Made by a program: the position numbers and the translations under genes. This document shows, in pieces, positions 48,301 through 61,443 of a stretch of DNA of 64,000 nt (positions are counted from its first letter, which is position 1; each line of letters opens with the position of its first letter). This stretch comes from Sabellastarte sp. h YS-2021 (taxonomy: Eukaryota; Annelida; Polychaeta; Sabellida; Sabellidae). Below the pieces are notes generated by a model. The model was not told the origin of the DNA and made no database searches. It saw only the letters and a program-made list of their open reading frames with translations. The stretch covers positions 100,830,221-100,894,220 of the forward strand of contig OZ024931.1 in the NCBI GenBank assembly GCA_964017235.1, given 5' to 3'.

Positions 48301-50832
48301 TATCTGAAGCACTAAACTATTCCCACTAAAGGTAGCACAAGTGATAAAGCCTGCCTTTCCTCTCAGTTAATCACACATATTTAGTGTTTGATGTCATTTT
48401 TATTGCATTAAATATCATCCACAAGTCACAGAGAAGAATATTATTTATTATTATTTGCTGTGCATAGTAATTTTTAAAACAATTATCTTAATATTGGACC
48501 AATTTTCCTCAAATCAAAAGGAACATAACCTCTAGAAATTTGCCTTTAAATTGATATAGATATTATATTGCTAGCTTCAATAAAACAATCACAAAAATTA
48601 TTTTAAACAGAGTTCCAGCAAGATTGTGGATCACACCAGGTGTTCGTTTTCTTCAAATATTTTTTAAAAAGTCACACCAGTTATTGCAATAAATATGATA
48701 TAATTAATATACTATAACACAATAAACTGATATAGAGTTAGGGATATTTAAATATGGACTTCTTTATTATATGGATTTAATTTTGTCAAAGTTGTGATTT
48801 TTATGTCTCATGCAACAGCAACAACCAGGGTCATATTATGACAGGTACTCTGCATTGTTATTTTGGGGAGTCATACCTACACAGAGGTGACAGCCTATAT
48901 CATTAGATGTCAAACTTGCTAACCCACAAGGACATTCTATTTTGTCAAGGATAAGAAATCATATCTCAAGCAGTAAACTATTCCCACTAAAGGTAGCACA
49001 AGTGATAAAGCCTGCCTTTCCTCTCAGTTAATCACACATATTTAGTGTTTGATGTCATTTTTATTGCATTAAATTTCATACACAAGTCACAGAGAAGAAT
49101 ATTATGTATTATTATTTGCTGTGCATAGTAATTGTTAAAACATTTACCTTAATATTGGACCAATTTTCCTCAAATCAAAAGGAACATAACCTCTAGAAAT
49201 TTGCCATTAAATTGGTATAGATATTATATGGCTAGCTTCAATAAAACAATCACCAAAACTATTTTAAACACAGTTCCAGCAAGATTGTGGATCACAACAG
49301 GTGTTCGTGTTCTTCAAATATTTTAAAAAAAATCACACCAGTTATTGCAATAAATAGGATATAATTAATATACTATAACACAATAAAATGATATAGAGTT
49401 AGGGACATTTAAATATGGACTTCTTTATTATGTGGATTTAATTTTGTCAAAGGTCAAAGTTGTGATTTTTATGTCTCATGCAACAGCAACAGCCAGGGTC
49501 ATATTATGAAAGATACTCTGCATTGTCATTTTGGGGAGTCATACCTACACAGAGGTGACAGCCTATCATCAGATGTCAAACTTGCTAACCCACAAGGACA
49601 TTCTATTTTGTCAAGCATAAGAAATCATATCTGAAGCACTAAACTATTCCCACTAAAGGTAGCACAAGTGATAAAGCCTGCCTTTCCTCTCAGTTAATCA
49701 CACATATTTAGTGTTTGATGTCATTTTTATTGCATTAAATATCATCCACAAGTCACAGAGAAGAATATTATTTATTATTATTTGCTGTGCATAGTAATTT
49801 TTAAAACAATTATCTTAATATTGGACCAATTTTCCTCAAATCAAAAGGAACATAACCTCTAGAAATTTGCCTTTAAATTGATATAGATATTATATTGCTA
49901 GCTTCAATAAAACAATCACAAAAATTATTTTAAACAGAGTTCCAGCAAGATTGTGGATCACACCAGGTGTTCGTTTTCTTCAAATATTTTTTAAAAAGTC
50001 ACACCAGTTATTGCAATAAATATGATATAATTAATATACTATAACACAATAAACTGATATAGAGTTAGGGATATTTAAATATGGACTTCTTTATTATATG
50101 GATTTAATTTTGTCAAAGTTGTGATTTTTATGTCTCATGCAACAGCAACAACCAGGGTCATATTATGACAGGTACTCTGCATTGTTATTTTGGGGAGTCA
50201 TACCTACACAGAGGTGACAGCCTATATCATTAGATGTCAAACTTGCTAACCCACAAGGACATTCTATTTTGTCAAGGATAAGAAATCATATCTCAAGCAG
50301 TAAACTATTCCCACTAAAGGTAGCACAAGTGATAAAGCCTGCCTTTCCTCTCAGTTAATCACACATATTTAGTGTTTGATGTCATTTTTATTGCATTAAA
50401 TTTCATACACAAGTCACAGAGAAGAATATTATGTATTATTATTTGCTGTGCATAGTAATTTTTAAAACATTTACCTTAATATTGGACCAATTTTCCTCAA
50501 ATCAAAAGGAACATAACCTCTAGAAATTTGCCATTAAATTGGTATAGATATTATATGGCTAGCTTCAATAAAACAATCACCAAAACTATTTTAAACACAG
50601 TTCCAGCAAGATTGTGGATCACAACAGGTGTTCGTGTTCTTCAAATATTTTTTAAAAAATCACACCAGTTATTGCAATAAATAGGATATAATTAATATAC
50701 TATAACACAATAAAATGATATAGAGTTAGGGACATTTAAATATGGACTTCTTTATTATGTGGATTTAATTTTGTCAAAGGTCAAAGTTGTGATTTTTATG
50801 TCTCATGCAACAGCAACAGCCAGGGTCATATT

Positions 50833-51490
50833 ATGAAAGGTACTCTGCATTGTCATTTTGGGTAGTCATACCTACACAGAGGTGACAGCCTATCATCAGA
50901 TGTCAAACTTGCTAACCCACAAGGACATTCTATTTTGTCAAGCATAAGAAATCATATCAGAAGCACTAAACTATTCCCACTAAAGGTAGCACAAGTGATA
51001 AAGCCTGCCTTTCCTCTCAGTTAATCACACATATTTAGTGTTTGATGTCATTTTTATTGCATTAAATTTCATCCACAAGTCACAGAGAAGAATATTTTTA
51101 TTATTATTTGCTGTGCATAGTAATTTTTAAAACAATTATCTTAATATTGGACCAATTTTCCTCAAATCAAAAGGAACATAACCTCTAGAAATTTGCCTTT
51201 AAATTGGTATAGATATTAGATTGCTAGCTTCAATAAAACAATCACAAAAATTATTTTAAACAGAGTGCCAGCAAGATTGTGGATCACACCAGGTGTTCGT
51301 TTTCTTCAAATATTTTTTAAAAAGTCACACCAGTTATTGCAATAAATATGATATAATTAATATACTATAACACAATAAAATGATATAGAGTTAGGGATAT
51401 TTAAATATGGACTTCTTTATTATATGGATTTAATTTTGTCAAAGTTGTGATTTTTATGTCTCATGCAACAGCAACAGCCAGGGTCATATT
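50833..51490. repeat. B monomer followed directly by B (register break 2)
   Basis: A gggtag-type B monomer ends normally with gtcaaagttgtgatttttatg (51436-51460). It is then followed by caacagccaggg and a second B monomer at 51491, where an A monomer would be expected. The junction lies in the A/B-shared stretch at about 51440-51475. Confidence 0.8.
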
Positions 51491-54400
51491 ATGAAAGATA
51501 CTCTGCATTGTCATTTTGGGGAGTCATACCTACACAGAGGTGACAGCCTATCATCAGATGTCAAACTTGCTAACCCACAAGGACATTCTATTTTGTCAAG
51601 CATAAGAAATCATATCTGAAGCACTAAACTATTCCCACTAAAGGTAGCACAAGTGATAAAGCCTGCCTTTCCTCTCAGTTAATCACACATATTTAGTGTT
51701 TGATGTCATTTTTATTGCATTAAATATCATCCACAAGTCACAGAGAAGAATATTATGTATTATTATTTGCTGTGCATAGTAATTTTTAAAACAATTATCT
51801 TAATATTGGACCAATTTTCCTCAAATCAAAAGGAACATAACCTCTAGAAATTTGCCTTTAAATTGATATAGATATTATATTGCTAGCTTCAATAAAACAA
51901 TCACAAAAATTATTTTAAACAGAGTTCCAGCAAGATTGTGGATCACACCAGGTGTTCGTTTTCTTCAAATATTTTTTAAAAAGTCACACCAGTTATTGCA
52001 ATAAATATGATATAATTAATATACTATAACACAATAAACTGATATAGAGTTAGGGATATTTAAATATGGACTTCTTTATTATATGGATTTAATTTTGTCA
52101 AAGTTGTGATTTTTATGTCTCATGCAACAGCAACAACCAGGGTCATATTATGACAGGTACTCTGCATTGTTATTTTGGGGAGTCATACCTACACAGAGGT
52201 GACAGCCTATATCATTAGATGTCAAACTTGCTAACCCACAAGGACATTCTATTTTGTCAAGGATAAGAAATCATATCTCAAGCAGTAAACTATTCCCACT
52301 AAAGGTAGCACAAGTGATAAAGCCTGCCTTTCCTCTCAGTTAATCACACATATTTAGTGTTTGATGTCATTTTTATTGCATTAAATTTCATACACAAGTC
52401 ACAGAGAAGAATATTATGTATTATTATTTGCTGTGCATAGTAATTTTTAAAACATTTACCTTAATATTGGACCAATTTTCCTCAAATCAAAAGGAACATA
52501 ACCTCTAGAAATTTGCCATTAAATTGGTATAGATATTATATGGCTAGCTTCAATAAAACAATCACCAAAACTATTTTAAACACAGTTCCAGCAAGATTGT
52601 GGATCACAACAGGTGTTCGTGTTCTTCAAATATTTTTAAAAAAATCACACCAGTTATTGCAATAAATAGGATATAATTAATATACTATAACACAATAAAA
52701 TGATATAGAGTTAGGGACATTTAAATATGGACTTCTTTATTATGTGGATTTAATTTTGTCAAAGGTCAAAGTTGTGATTTTTATGTCTCATGCAACAGCA
52801 ACAGCCAGGGTCATATTATGAAAGATACTCTGCATTGTCATTTTGGGGAGTCATACCTACACAGAGGTGACAGCCTATCATCAGATGTCAAACTTGCTAA
52901 CCCACAAGGACATTCTATTTTGTCAAGCATAAGAAATCATATCTGAAGCACTAAACTATTCCCACTAAAGGTAGCACAAGTGATAAAGCCTGCCTTTCCT
53001 CTCAGTTAATCACACATATTTAGTGTTTGATGTCATTTTTATTGCATTAAATATCATCCACAAGTCACAGAGAAGAATATTATTTATTATTATTTGCTGT
53101 GCATAGTAATTTTTAAAACAATTATCTTAATATTGGACCAATTTTCCTCAAATCAAAAGGAACATAACCTCTAGAAATTTGCCTTTAAATTGATATAGAT
53201 ATTATATTGCTAGCTTCAATAAAACAATCACAAAAATTATTTTAAACAGAGTTCCAGCAAGATTGTGGATCACACCAGGTGTTCGTTTTCTTCAAATATT
53301 TTTTAAAAAGTCACACCAGTTATTGCAATAAATATGATATAATTAATATACTATAACACAATAAACTGATATAGAGTTAGGGATATTTAAATATGGACTT
53401 CTTTATTATATGGATTTAATTTTGTCAAAGTTGTGATTTTTATGTCTCATGCAACAGCAACAACCAGGGTCATATTATGACAGGTACTCTGCATTGTTAT
53501 TTTGGGGAGTCATACCTACACAGAGGTGACAGCCTATATCATTAGATGTCAAACTTGCTAACCCACAAGGACATTCTATTTTGTCAAGGATAAGAAATCA
53601 TATCTCAAGCAGTAAACTATTCCCACTAAAGGTAGCACAAGTGATAAAGCCTGCCTTTCCTCTCAGTTAATCACACATATTTAGTGTTTGATGTCATTTT
53701 TATTGCATTAAATTTCATACACAAGTCACAGAGAAGAATATTATGTATTATTATTTGCTGTGCATAGTAATTTTTAAAACATTTACCTTAATATTGGACC
53801 AATTTTCCTCAAATCAAAAGGAACATAACCTCTAGAAATTTGCCATTAAATTGGTATAGATATTATATGGCTAGCTTCAATAAAACAATCACCAAAACTA
53901 TTTTAAACACAGTTCCAGCAAGATTGTGGATCACAACAGGTGTTCGTGTTCTTCAAATATTTTTTAAAAAATCACACCAGTTATTGCAATAAATAGGATA
54001 TAATTAATATACTATAACACAATAAAATGATACAGAGTTAGGGACATTTAAATATGGACTTCTTTATTATGTGGATTTAATTTTGTCAAAGGTCAAAGTT
54101 GTGATTTTTATGTCTCATGCAACAGCAACAGCCAGGGTCATATTATGAAAGGTACTCTGCATTGTCATTTTGGGGAGTCATACCTACACAGAGGTGACAG
54201 CCTATCATCAGATGTCAAACTTGCTAACCCACAAGGACATTCTATTTTGTCAAGCATAAGAAATCATATCAGAAGCACTAAACTATTCCCACTAAAGGTA
54301 GCACAAGTGATAAAGCCTGCCTTTCCTCTCAGTTAATCACACATATTTAGTGTTTGATGTCATTTTTATTGCATTAAATTTCATCCACAAGTCACAGAGA

Positions 54401-57400
54401 AGAATGTTATTTATTATTATTTGCTGTGCATAGTAATTTTTAAAACAATTATCTTAATATTGGACCAATTTTCCTCAAATCAAAAGGAACATAACCTCTA
54501 GAAATTTGCCTTTAAATTGATATAGATATTATATTGCTAGCTTCAATAAAACAATCACAAAAATTATTTTAAACAGAGTTCCAGCAAGATTGTGGATCAC
54601 ACCAGGTGTTCGTTTTCTTCAAATATTTTTTAAAAAGTCACACCAGTTATTGCAATAAATATGATATAATTAATATACTATAACACAATAAACTGATATA
54701 GAGTTAGGGATATTTAAATATGGACTTCTTTATTATATGGATTTAATTTTGTCAAAGTTGTGATTTTTATGTCTCATGCAACAGCAACAACCAGGGTCAT
54801 ATTATGACAGGTACTCTGCATTGTTATTTTGGGGAGTCATACCTACACAGAGGTGACAGCCTATATCATTAGATGTCAAACTTGCTAACCCACAAGGACA
54901 TTCTATTTTGTCGAGGATAAGAAATCATATCTCAAGCAGTAAACTATTCCCACTAAAGGTAGCACAAGTGATAAAGCCTGCCTTTCCTCTCAGTTAATCA
55001 CACATATTTAGTGTTTGATGTCATTTTTATTGCATTAAATTTCATACACAAGTCACAGAGAAGAATATTATGTATTATTATTTGCTGTGCATAGTAATTT
55101 TTAAAACATTTACCTTAATATTGGACCAATTTTCCTCAAATCAAAAGGAACATAACCTCTAGAAATTTGCCATTAAATTGGTATAGATATTATATGGCTA
55201 GCTTCAATAAAACAATCACCAAAACTATTTTAAACACAGTTCCAGCAAGATTGTGGATCACAACAGGTGTTCGTGTTCTTCAAATATTTTTAAAAAAATC
55301 ACACCAGTTATTGCAATAAATATGATATAATTAATATACTATAACACAATAAAATGATACAGAGTTAGGGACATTTAAATATGGACTTCTTTATTATGTG
55401 GATTTAATTTTGTCAAAGGTCAAAGTTGTGATTTTTATGTCTCATGCAACAGCAACAGCCAGGGTCATATTATGAAAGGTACTCTGCATTGTCATTTTGG
55501 GGAGTCATACCTACACAGAGGTGACAGCCTATCATCAGATGTCAAACTTGCTAACCCACAAGGACATTCTATTTTGTCAAGCATAAGAAATCATATCAGA
55601 AGCACTAAACTATTCCCACTAAAGGTAGCACAAGTGATAAAGCCTGCCTTTCCTCTCAGTTAATCACACATATTTAGTGTTTGATGTCATTTTTATTGCA
55701 TTAAATTTCATCCACAAGTCACAGAGAAGAATGTTATTTATTATTATTTGCTGTGCATAGTAATTTTTAAAACAATTATCTTAATATTGGACCAATTTTC
55801 CTCAAATCAAAAGGAACATAACCTCTAGAAATTTGCCTTTAAATTGATATAGATATTATATTGCTAGCTTCAATAAAACAATCACAAAAATTATTTTAAA
55901 CAGAGTTCCAGCAAGATTGTGGATCACACCAGGTGTTCGTTTTCTTCAAATATTTTTTAAAAAGTCACACCAGTTATTGCAATAAATATGATATAATTAA
56001 TATACTATAACACAATAAACTGATATAGAGTTAGGGATATTTAAATATGGACTTCTTTATTATATGGATTTAATTTTGTCAAAGTTGTGATTTTTATGTC
56101 TCATGCAACAGCAACAACCAGGGTCATATTATGACAGGTACTCTGCATTGTTATTTTGGGGAGTCATACCTACACAGAGGTGACAGCCTATATCATTAGA
56201 TGTCAAACTTGCTAACCCACAAGGACATTCTATTTTGTCAAGGATAAGAAATCATATCTCAAGCAGTAAACTATTCCCACTAAAGGTAGCACAAGTGATA
56301 AAGCCTGCCTTTCCTCTCAGTTAATCACACATATTTAGTGTTTGATGTCATTTTTATTGCATTAAATTTCATACACAAGTCACAGAGAAGAATATTATGT
56401 ATTATTATTTGCTGTGCATAGTAATTTTTAAAACATTTACCTTAATATTGGACCAATTTTCCTCAAATCAAAAGGAACATAACCTCTAGAAATTTGCCAT
56501 TAAATTGGTATAGATATTATATGGCTAGCTTCAATAAAACAATCACCAAAACTATTTTAAACACAGTTCCAGCAAGATTGTGGATCACAACAGGTGTTCG
56601 TGTTCTTAAAATATTTTTAAAAAAATCACACCAGTTATTGCAATAAATAGGATATAATTAATATACTATAACACAATAAAATGATACAGAGTTAGGGACA
56701 TTTAAATATGGACTTCTTTATTATGTGGATTTAATTTTGTCAAAGGTCAAAGTTGTGATTTTTATGTCTCATGCAACAGCAACAGCCAGGGTCATATTAT
56801 GAAAGGTACTCTGCATTGTCATTTTGGGGAGTCATACCTACACAGAGGTGACAGCCTATCATCAGATGTCAAACTTGCTAACCCACAAGGACATTCTATT
56901 TTGTCAAGCATAAGAAATCATATCAGAAGCACTAAACTATTCCCACTAAAGGTAGCACAAGTGATAAAGCCTGCCTTTCCTCTCAGTTAATCACACATAT
57001 TTAGTGTTTGATGTCATTTTTATTGCATTAAATTTCATCCACAAGTCACAGAGAAGAATGTTATTTATTATTATTTGCTGTGCATAGTAATTTTTAAAAC
57101 AATTATCTTAATATTGGACCAATTTTCCTCAAATCAAAAGGAACATAACCTCTAGAAATTTGCCTTTAAATTGGTATAGATATTATATTGCTAGCTTCAA
57201 TAAAACAATCACAAAAATTATTTTAAACAGAGTTCCAGCAAGATTGTGGATCACACCAGGTGTTCGTTTTCTTCAAATATTTTTTAAAAAGTCACACCAG
57301 TTATTGCAATAAATATGATATAATTAATATACTATAACACAATAAAATGATATAGAGTTAGGGATATTTAAATATGGACTTCTTTATTATATGGATTTAA

Positions 57401-60400
57401 TTTTGTCAAAGTTGTGATTTTTATGTCTCATGCAACAGCAACAACCAGGGTCATATTATGACAGGTACTCTGCATTGTTATTTTGGGGAGTCATACCTAC
57501 ACAGAGGTGACAGCCTATATCATTAGATGTCAAACTTGCTAACCCACAAGGACATTCTATTTTGTCGAGGATAAGAAATCATATCTCAAGCAGTAAACTA
57601 TTCCCACTAAAGGTAGCACAAGTGATAAAGCCTGCCTTTCCTCTCAGTTAATCACACATATTTAGTGTTTGATGTCATTTTTATTGCATTAAATTTCATA
57701 CACAAGTCACAGAGAAGAATATTATGTATTATTATTTGCTGTGCATAGTAATTTTTAAAACATTTACCTTAATATTGGACCAATTTTCCTCAAATCAAAA
57801 GGAACATAACCTCTAGAAATTTGCCATTAAATTGGTATAGATATTATATGGCTAGCTTCAATAAAACAATCACCAAAACTATTTTAAACACAGTTCCAGC
57901 AAGATTGTGGATCACAACAGGTGTTCGTGTTCTTCAAATATTTTTAAAAAAATCACACCAGTTATTGCAATAAATAGGATATAATTAATATACTATAACA
58001 CAATAAAATGATATAGAGTTAGGGACATTTAAATATGGACTTCTTTATTATGTGGATTTAATTTTGTCAAAGGTCAAAGTTGTGATTTTTATGTCTCATG
58101 CAACAGCAACAGCCAGGGTCATATTATGAAAGGTACTCTGCATTGTCATTTTGGGTAGTCATACCTACACAGAGGTGACAGCCTATCATCAGATGTCAAA
58201 CTTGCTAACCCACAAGGACATTCTATTTTGTCAAGCATAAGAAATCATATCAGAAGCACTAAACTATTCCCACTAAAGGTAGCACAAGTGATAAAGCCTG
58301 CCTTTCCTCTCAGTTAATCACACATATTTAGTGTTTGATGTCATTTTTATTGCATTAAATTTCATCCACAAGTCACAGAGAAGAATATTTTTATTATTAT
58401 TTGCTGTGCATAGTAATTTTTAAAACAATTATCTTAATATTGGACCAATTTTCCTCAAATCAAAAGGAACATAACCTCTAGAAATTTGCCTTTAAATTGG
58501 TATAGATATTATATTGCTAGCTTCAATAAAACAATCACAAAAATTATTTTAAACAGAGTTCCAGCAAGATTGTGGATCACACCAGGTGTTCGTTTTCTTC
58601 AAATATTTTTTAAAAAGTCACACCAGTTATTGCAATAAATATGATATAATTAATATACTATAACACAATAAAATGATATAGAGTTAGGGATATTTAAATA
58701 TGGACTTCTTTATTATATGGATTTAATTTTGTCAAAGTTGTGATTTTTATGTCTCATGCAACAGCAACAACCAGGGTCATATTATGACAGGTACTCTGCA
58801 TTGTTATTTTGGGGAGTCATACCTACACAGAGGTGACAGCCTATATCATTAGATGTCAAACTTGCTAACCCACAAGGACATTCTATTTTGTCGAGGATAA
58901 GAAATCATATCTCAAGCAGTAAACTATTCCCACTAAAGGTAGCACAAGTGATAAAGCCTGCCTTTCCTCTCAGTTAATCACACATATTTAGTGTTTGATG
59001 TCATTTTTATTGCATTAAATTTCATACACAAGTCACAGAGAAGAATATTATGTATTATTATTTGCTGTGCATAGTAATTTTTAAAACATTTACCTTAATA
59101 TTGGACCAATTTTCCTCAAATCAAAAGGAACATAACCTCTAGAAATTTGCCATTAAATTGGTATAGATATTATATGGCTAGCTTCAATAAAACAATCACC
59201 AAAACTATTTTAAACACAGTTCCAGCAAGATTGTGGATCACAACAGGTGTTCGTGTTCTTCAAATATTTTAAAAAAAATCACACCAGTTATTGCAATAAA
59301 TAGGATATAATTAATATACTATAACACAATAAAATGATATAGAGTTAGGGACATTTAAATATGGACTTCTTTATTATGTGGATTTAATTTTGTCAAAGGT
59401 CAAAGTTGTGATTTTTATGTCTCATGCAACAGCAACAGCCAGGGTCATATTATGAAAGGTACTCTGCATTGTCATTTTGGGTAGTCATACCTACACAGAG
59501 GTGACAGCCTATCATCAGATGTCAAACTTGCTAACCCACAAGGACATTCTATTTTGTCAAGCATAAGAAATCATATCAGAAGCACTAAACTATTCCCACT
59601 AAAGGTAGCACAAGTGATAAAGCCTGCCTTTCCTCTCAGTTAATCACACATATTTAGTGTTTGATGTCATTTTTATTGCATTAAATTTCATCCACAAGTC
59701 ACAGAGAAGAATATTTTTATTATTATTTGCTGTGCATAGTAATTTTTAAAACAATTATCTTAATATTGGACCAATTTTCCTCAAATCAAAAGGAACATAA
59801 CCTCTAGAAATTTGCCTTTAAATTGGTATAGATATTAGATTGCTAGCTTCAATAAAACAATCACAAAAATTATTTTAAACAGAGTGCCAGCAAGATTGTG
59901 GATCACACCAGGTGTTCGTTTTCTTCAAATATTTTTTAAAAAGTCACACCAGTTATTGCAATAAATATGATATAATTAATATACTATAACACAATAAAAT
60001 GATATAGAGTTAGGGATATTTAAATATGGACTTCTTTATTATATGGATTTAATTTTGTCAAAGTTGTGATTTTTATGTCTCATGCAACAGCAACAACCAG
60101 GGTCATATTATGACAGGTACTCTGCATTGTTATTTTGGGGAGTCATACCTACACAGAGGTGACAGCCTATATCATTAGATGTCAAACTTGCTAACCCACA
60201 AGGACATTCTATTTTGTCGAGGATAAGAAATCATATCTCAAGCAGTAAACTATTCCCACTAAAGGTAGCACAAGTGATAAAGCCTGCCTTTCCTCTCAGT
60301 TAATCACACATATTTAGTGTTTGATGTCATTTTTATTGCATTAAATTTCATACACAAGTCACAGAGAAGAATATTATGTATTATTATTTGCTGTGCATAG

Positions 60401-60777
60401 TAATTTTTAAAACATTTACCTTAATATTGGACCAATTTTCCTCAAATCAAAAGGAACATAACCTCTAGAAATTTGCCATTAAATTGGTATAGATATTATA
60501 TGGCTAGCTTCAATAAAACAATCACCAAAACTATTTTAAACACAGTTCCAGCAAGATTGTGGATCACAACAGGTGTTCGTGTTCTTAAAATATTTTTAAA
60601 AAAATCACACCAGTTATTGCAATAAATAGGATATAATTAATATACTATAACACAATAAAATGATACAGAGTTAGGGACATTTAAATATGGACTTCTTTAT
60701 TATGTGGATTTAATTTTGTCAAAGGTCAAAGTTGTGATTTTTATGTCTCATGCAACAGCAACAGCCAGGGTCATATT

Positions 60778-61443
60778 ATGAAAGGTACTCTGCATTGTCA
60801 TTTTGGGGAGTCATACCTACACAGAGGTGACAGCCTATCATCAGATGTCAAACTTGCTAACCCACAAGGACATTCTATTTTGTCAAGCATAAGAAATCAT
60901 ATCAGAAGCACTAAACTATTCCCACTAAAGGTAGCACAAGTGATAAAGCCTGCCTTTCCTCTCAGTTAATCACACATATTTAGTGTTTGATGTCATTTTT
61001 ATTGCATTAAATTTCATCCACAAGTCACAGAGAAGAATGTTATTTATTATTATTTGCTGTGCATAGTAATTTTTAAAACAATTATCTTAATATTGGACCA
61101 ATTTTCCTCAAATCAAAAGGAACATAACCTCTAGAAATTTGCCTTTAAATTGGTATAGATATTATATTGCTAGCTTCAATAAAACAATCACCAAAACTAT
61201 TTTAAACACAGTTCCAGCAAGATTGTGGATCACAACAGGTGTTCGTGTTCTTCAAATATTTTAAAAAAAATCACACCAGTTATTGCAATAAATAGGATAT
61301 AATTAATATACTATAACACAATAAAATGATATAGAGTTAGGGACATTTAAATATGGACTTCTTTATTATGTGGATTTAATTTTGTCAAAGGTCAAAGTTG
61401 TGATTTTTATGTCTCATGCAACAGCAACAGCCAGGGTCATATT
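60778..61443. repeat. Hybrid B/A monomer (register break 3)
   Basis: The monomer is B up to tatattgctagcttc (about 61168), then A from caccaaaactattttaaacac (about 61189) onward, and is followed by another B at 61444. The switch point differs from break 1, so this is an independent exchange. Confidence 0.85.
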
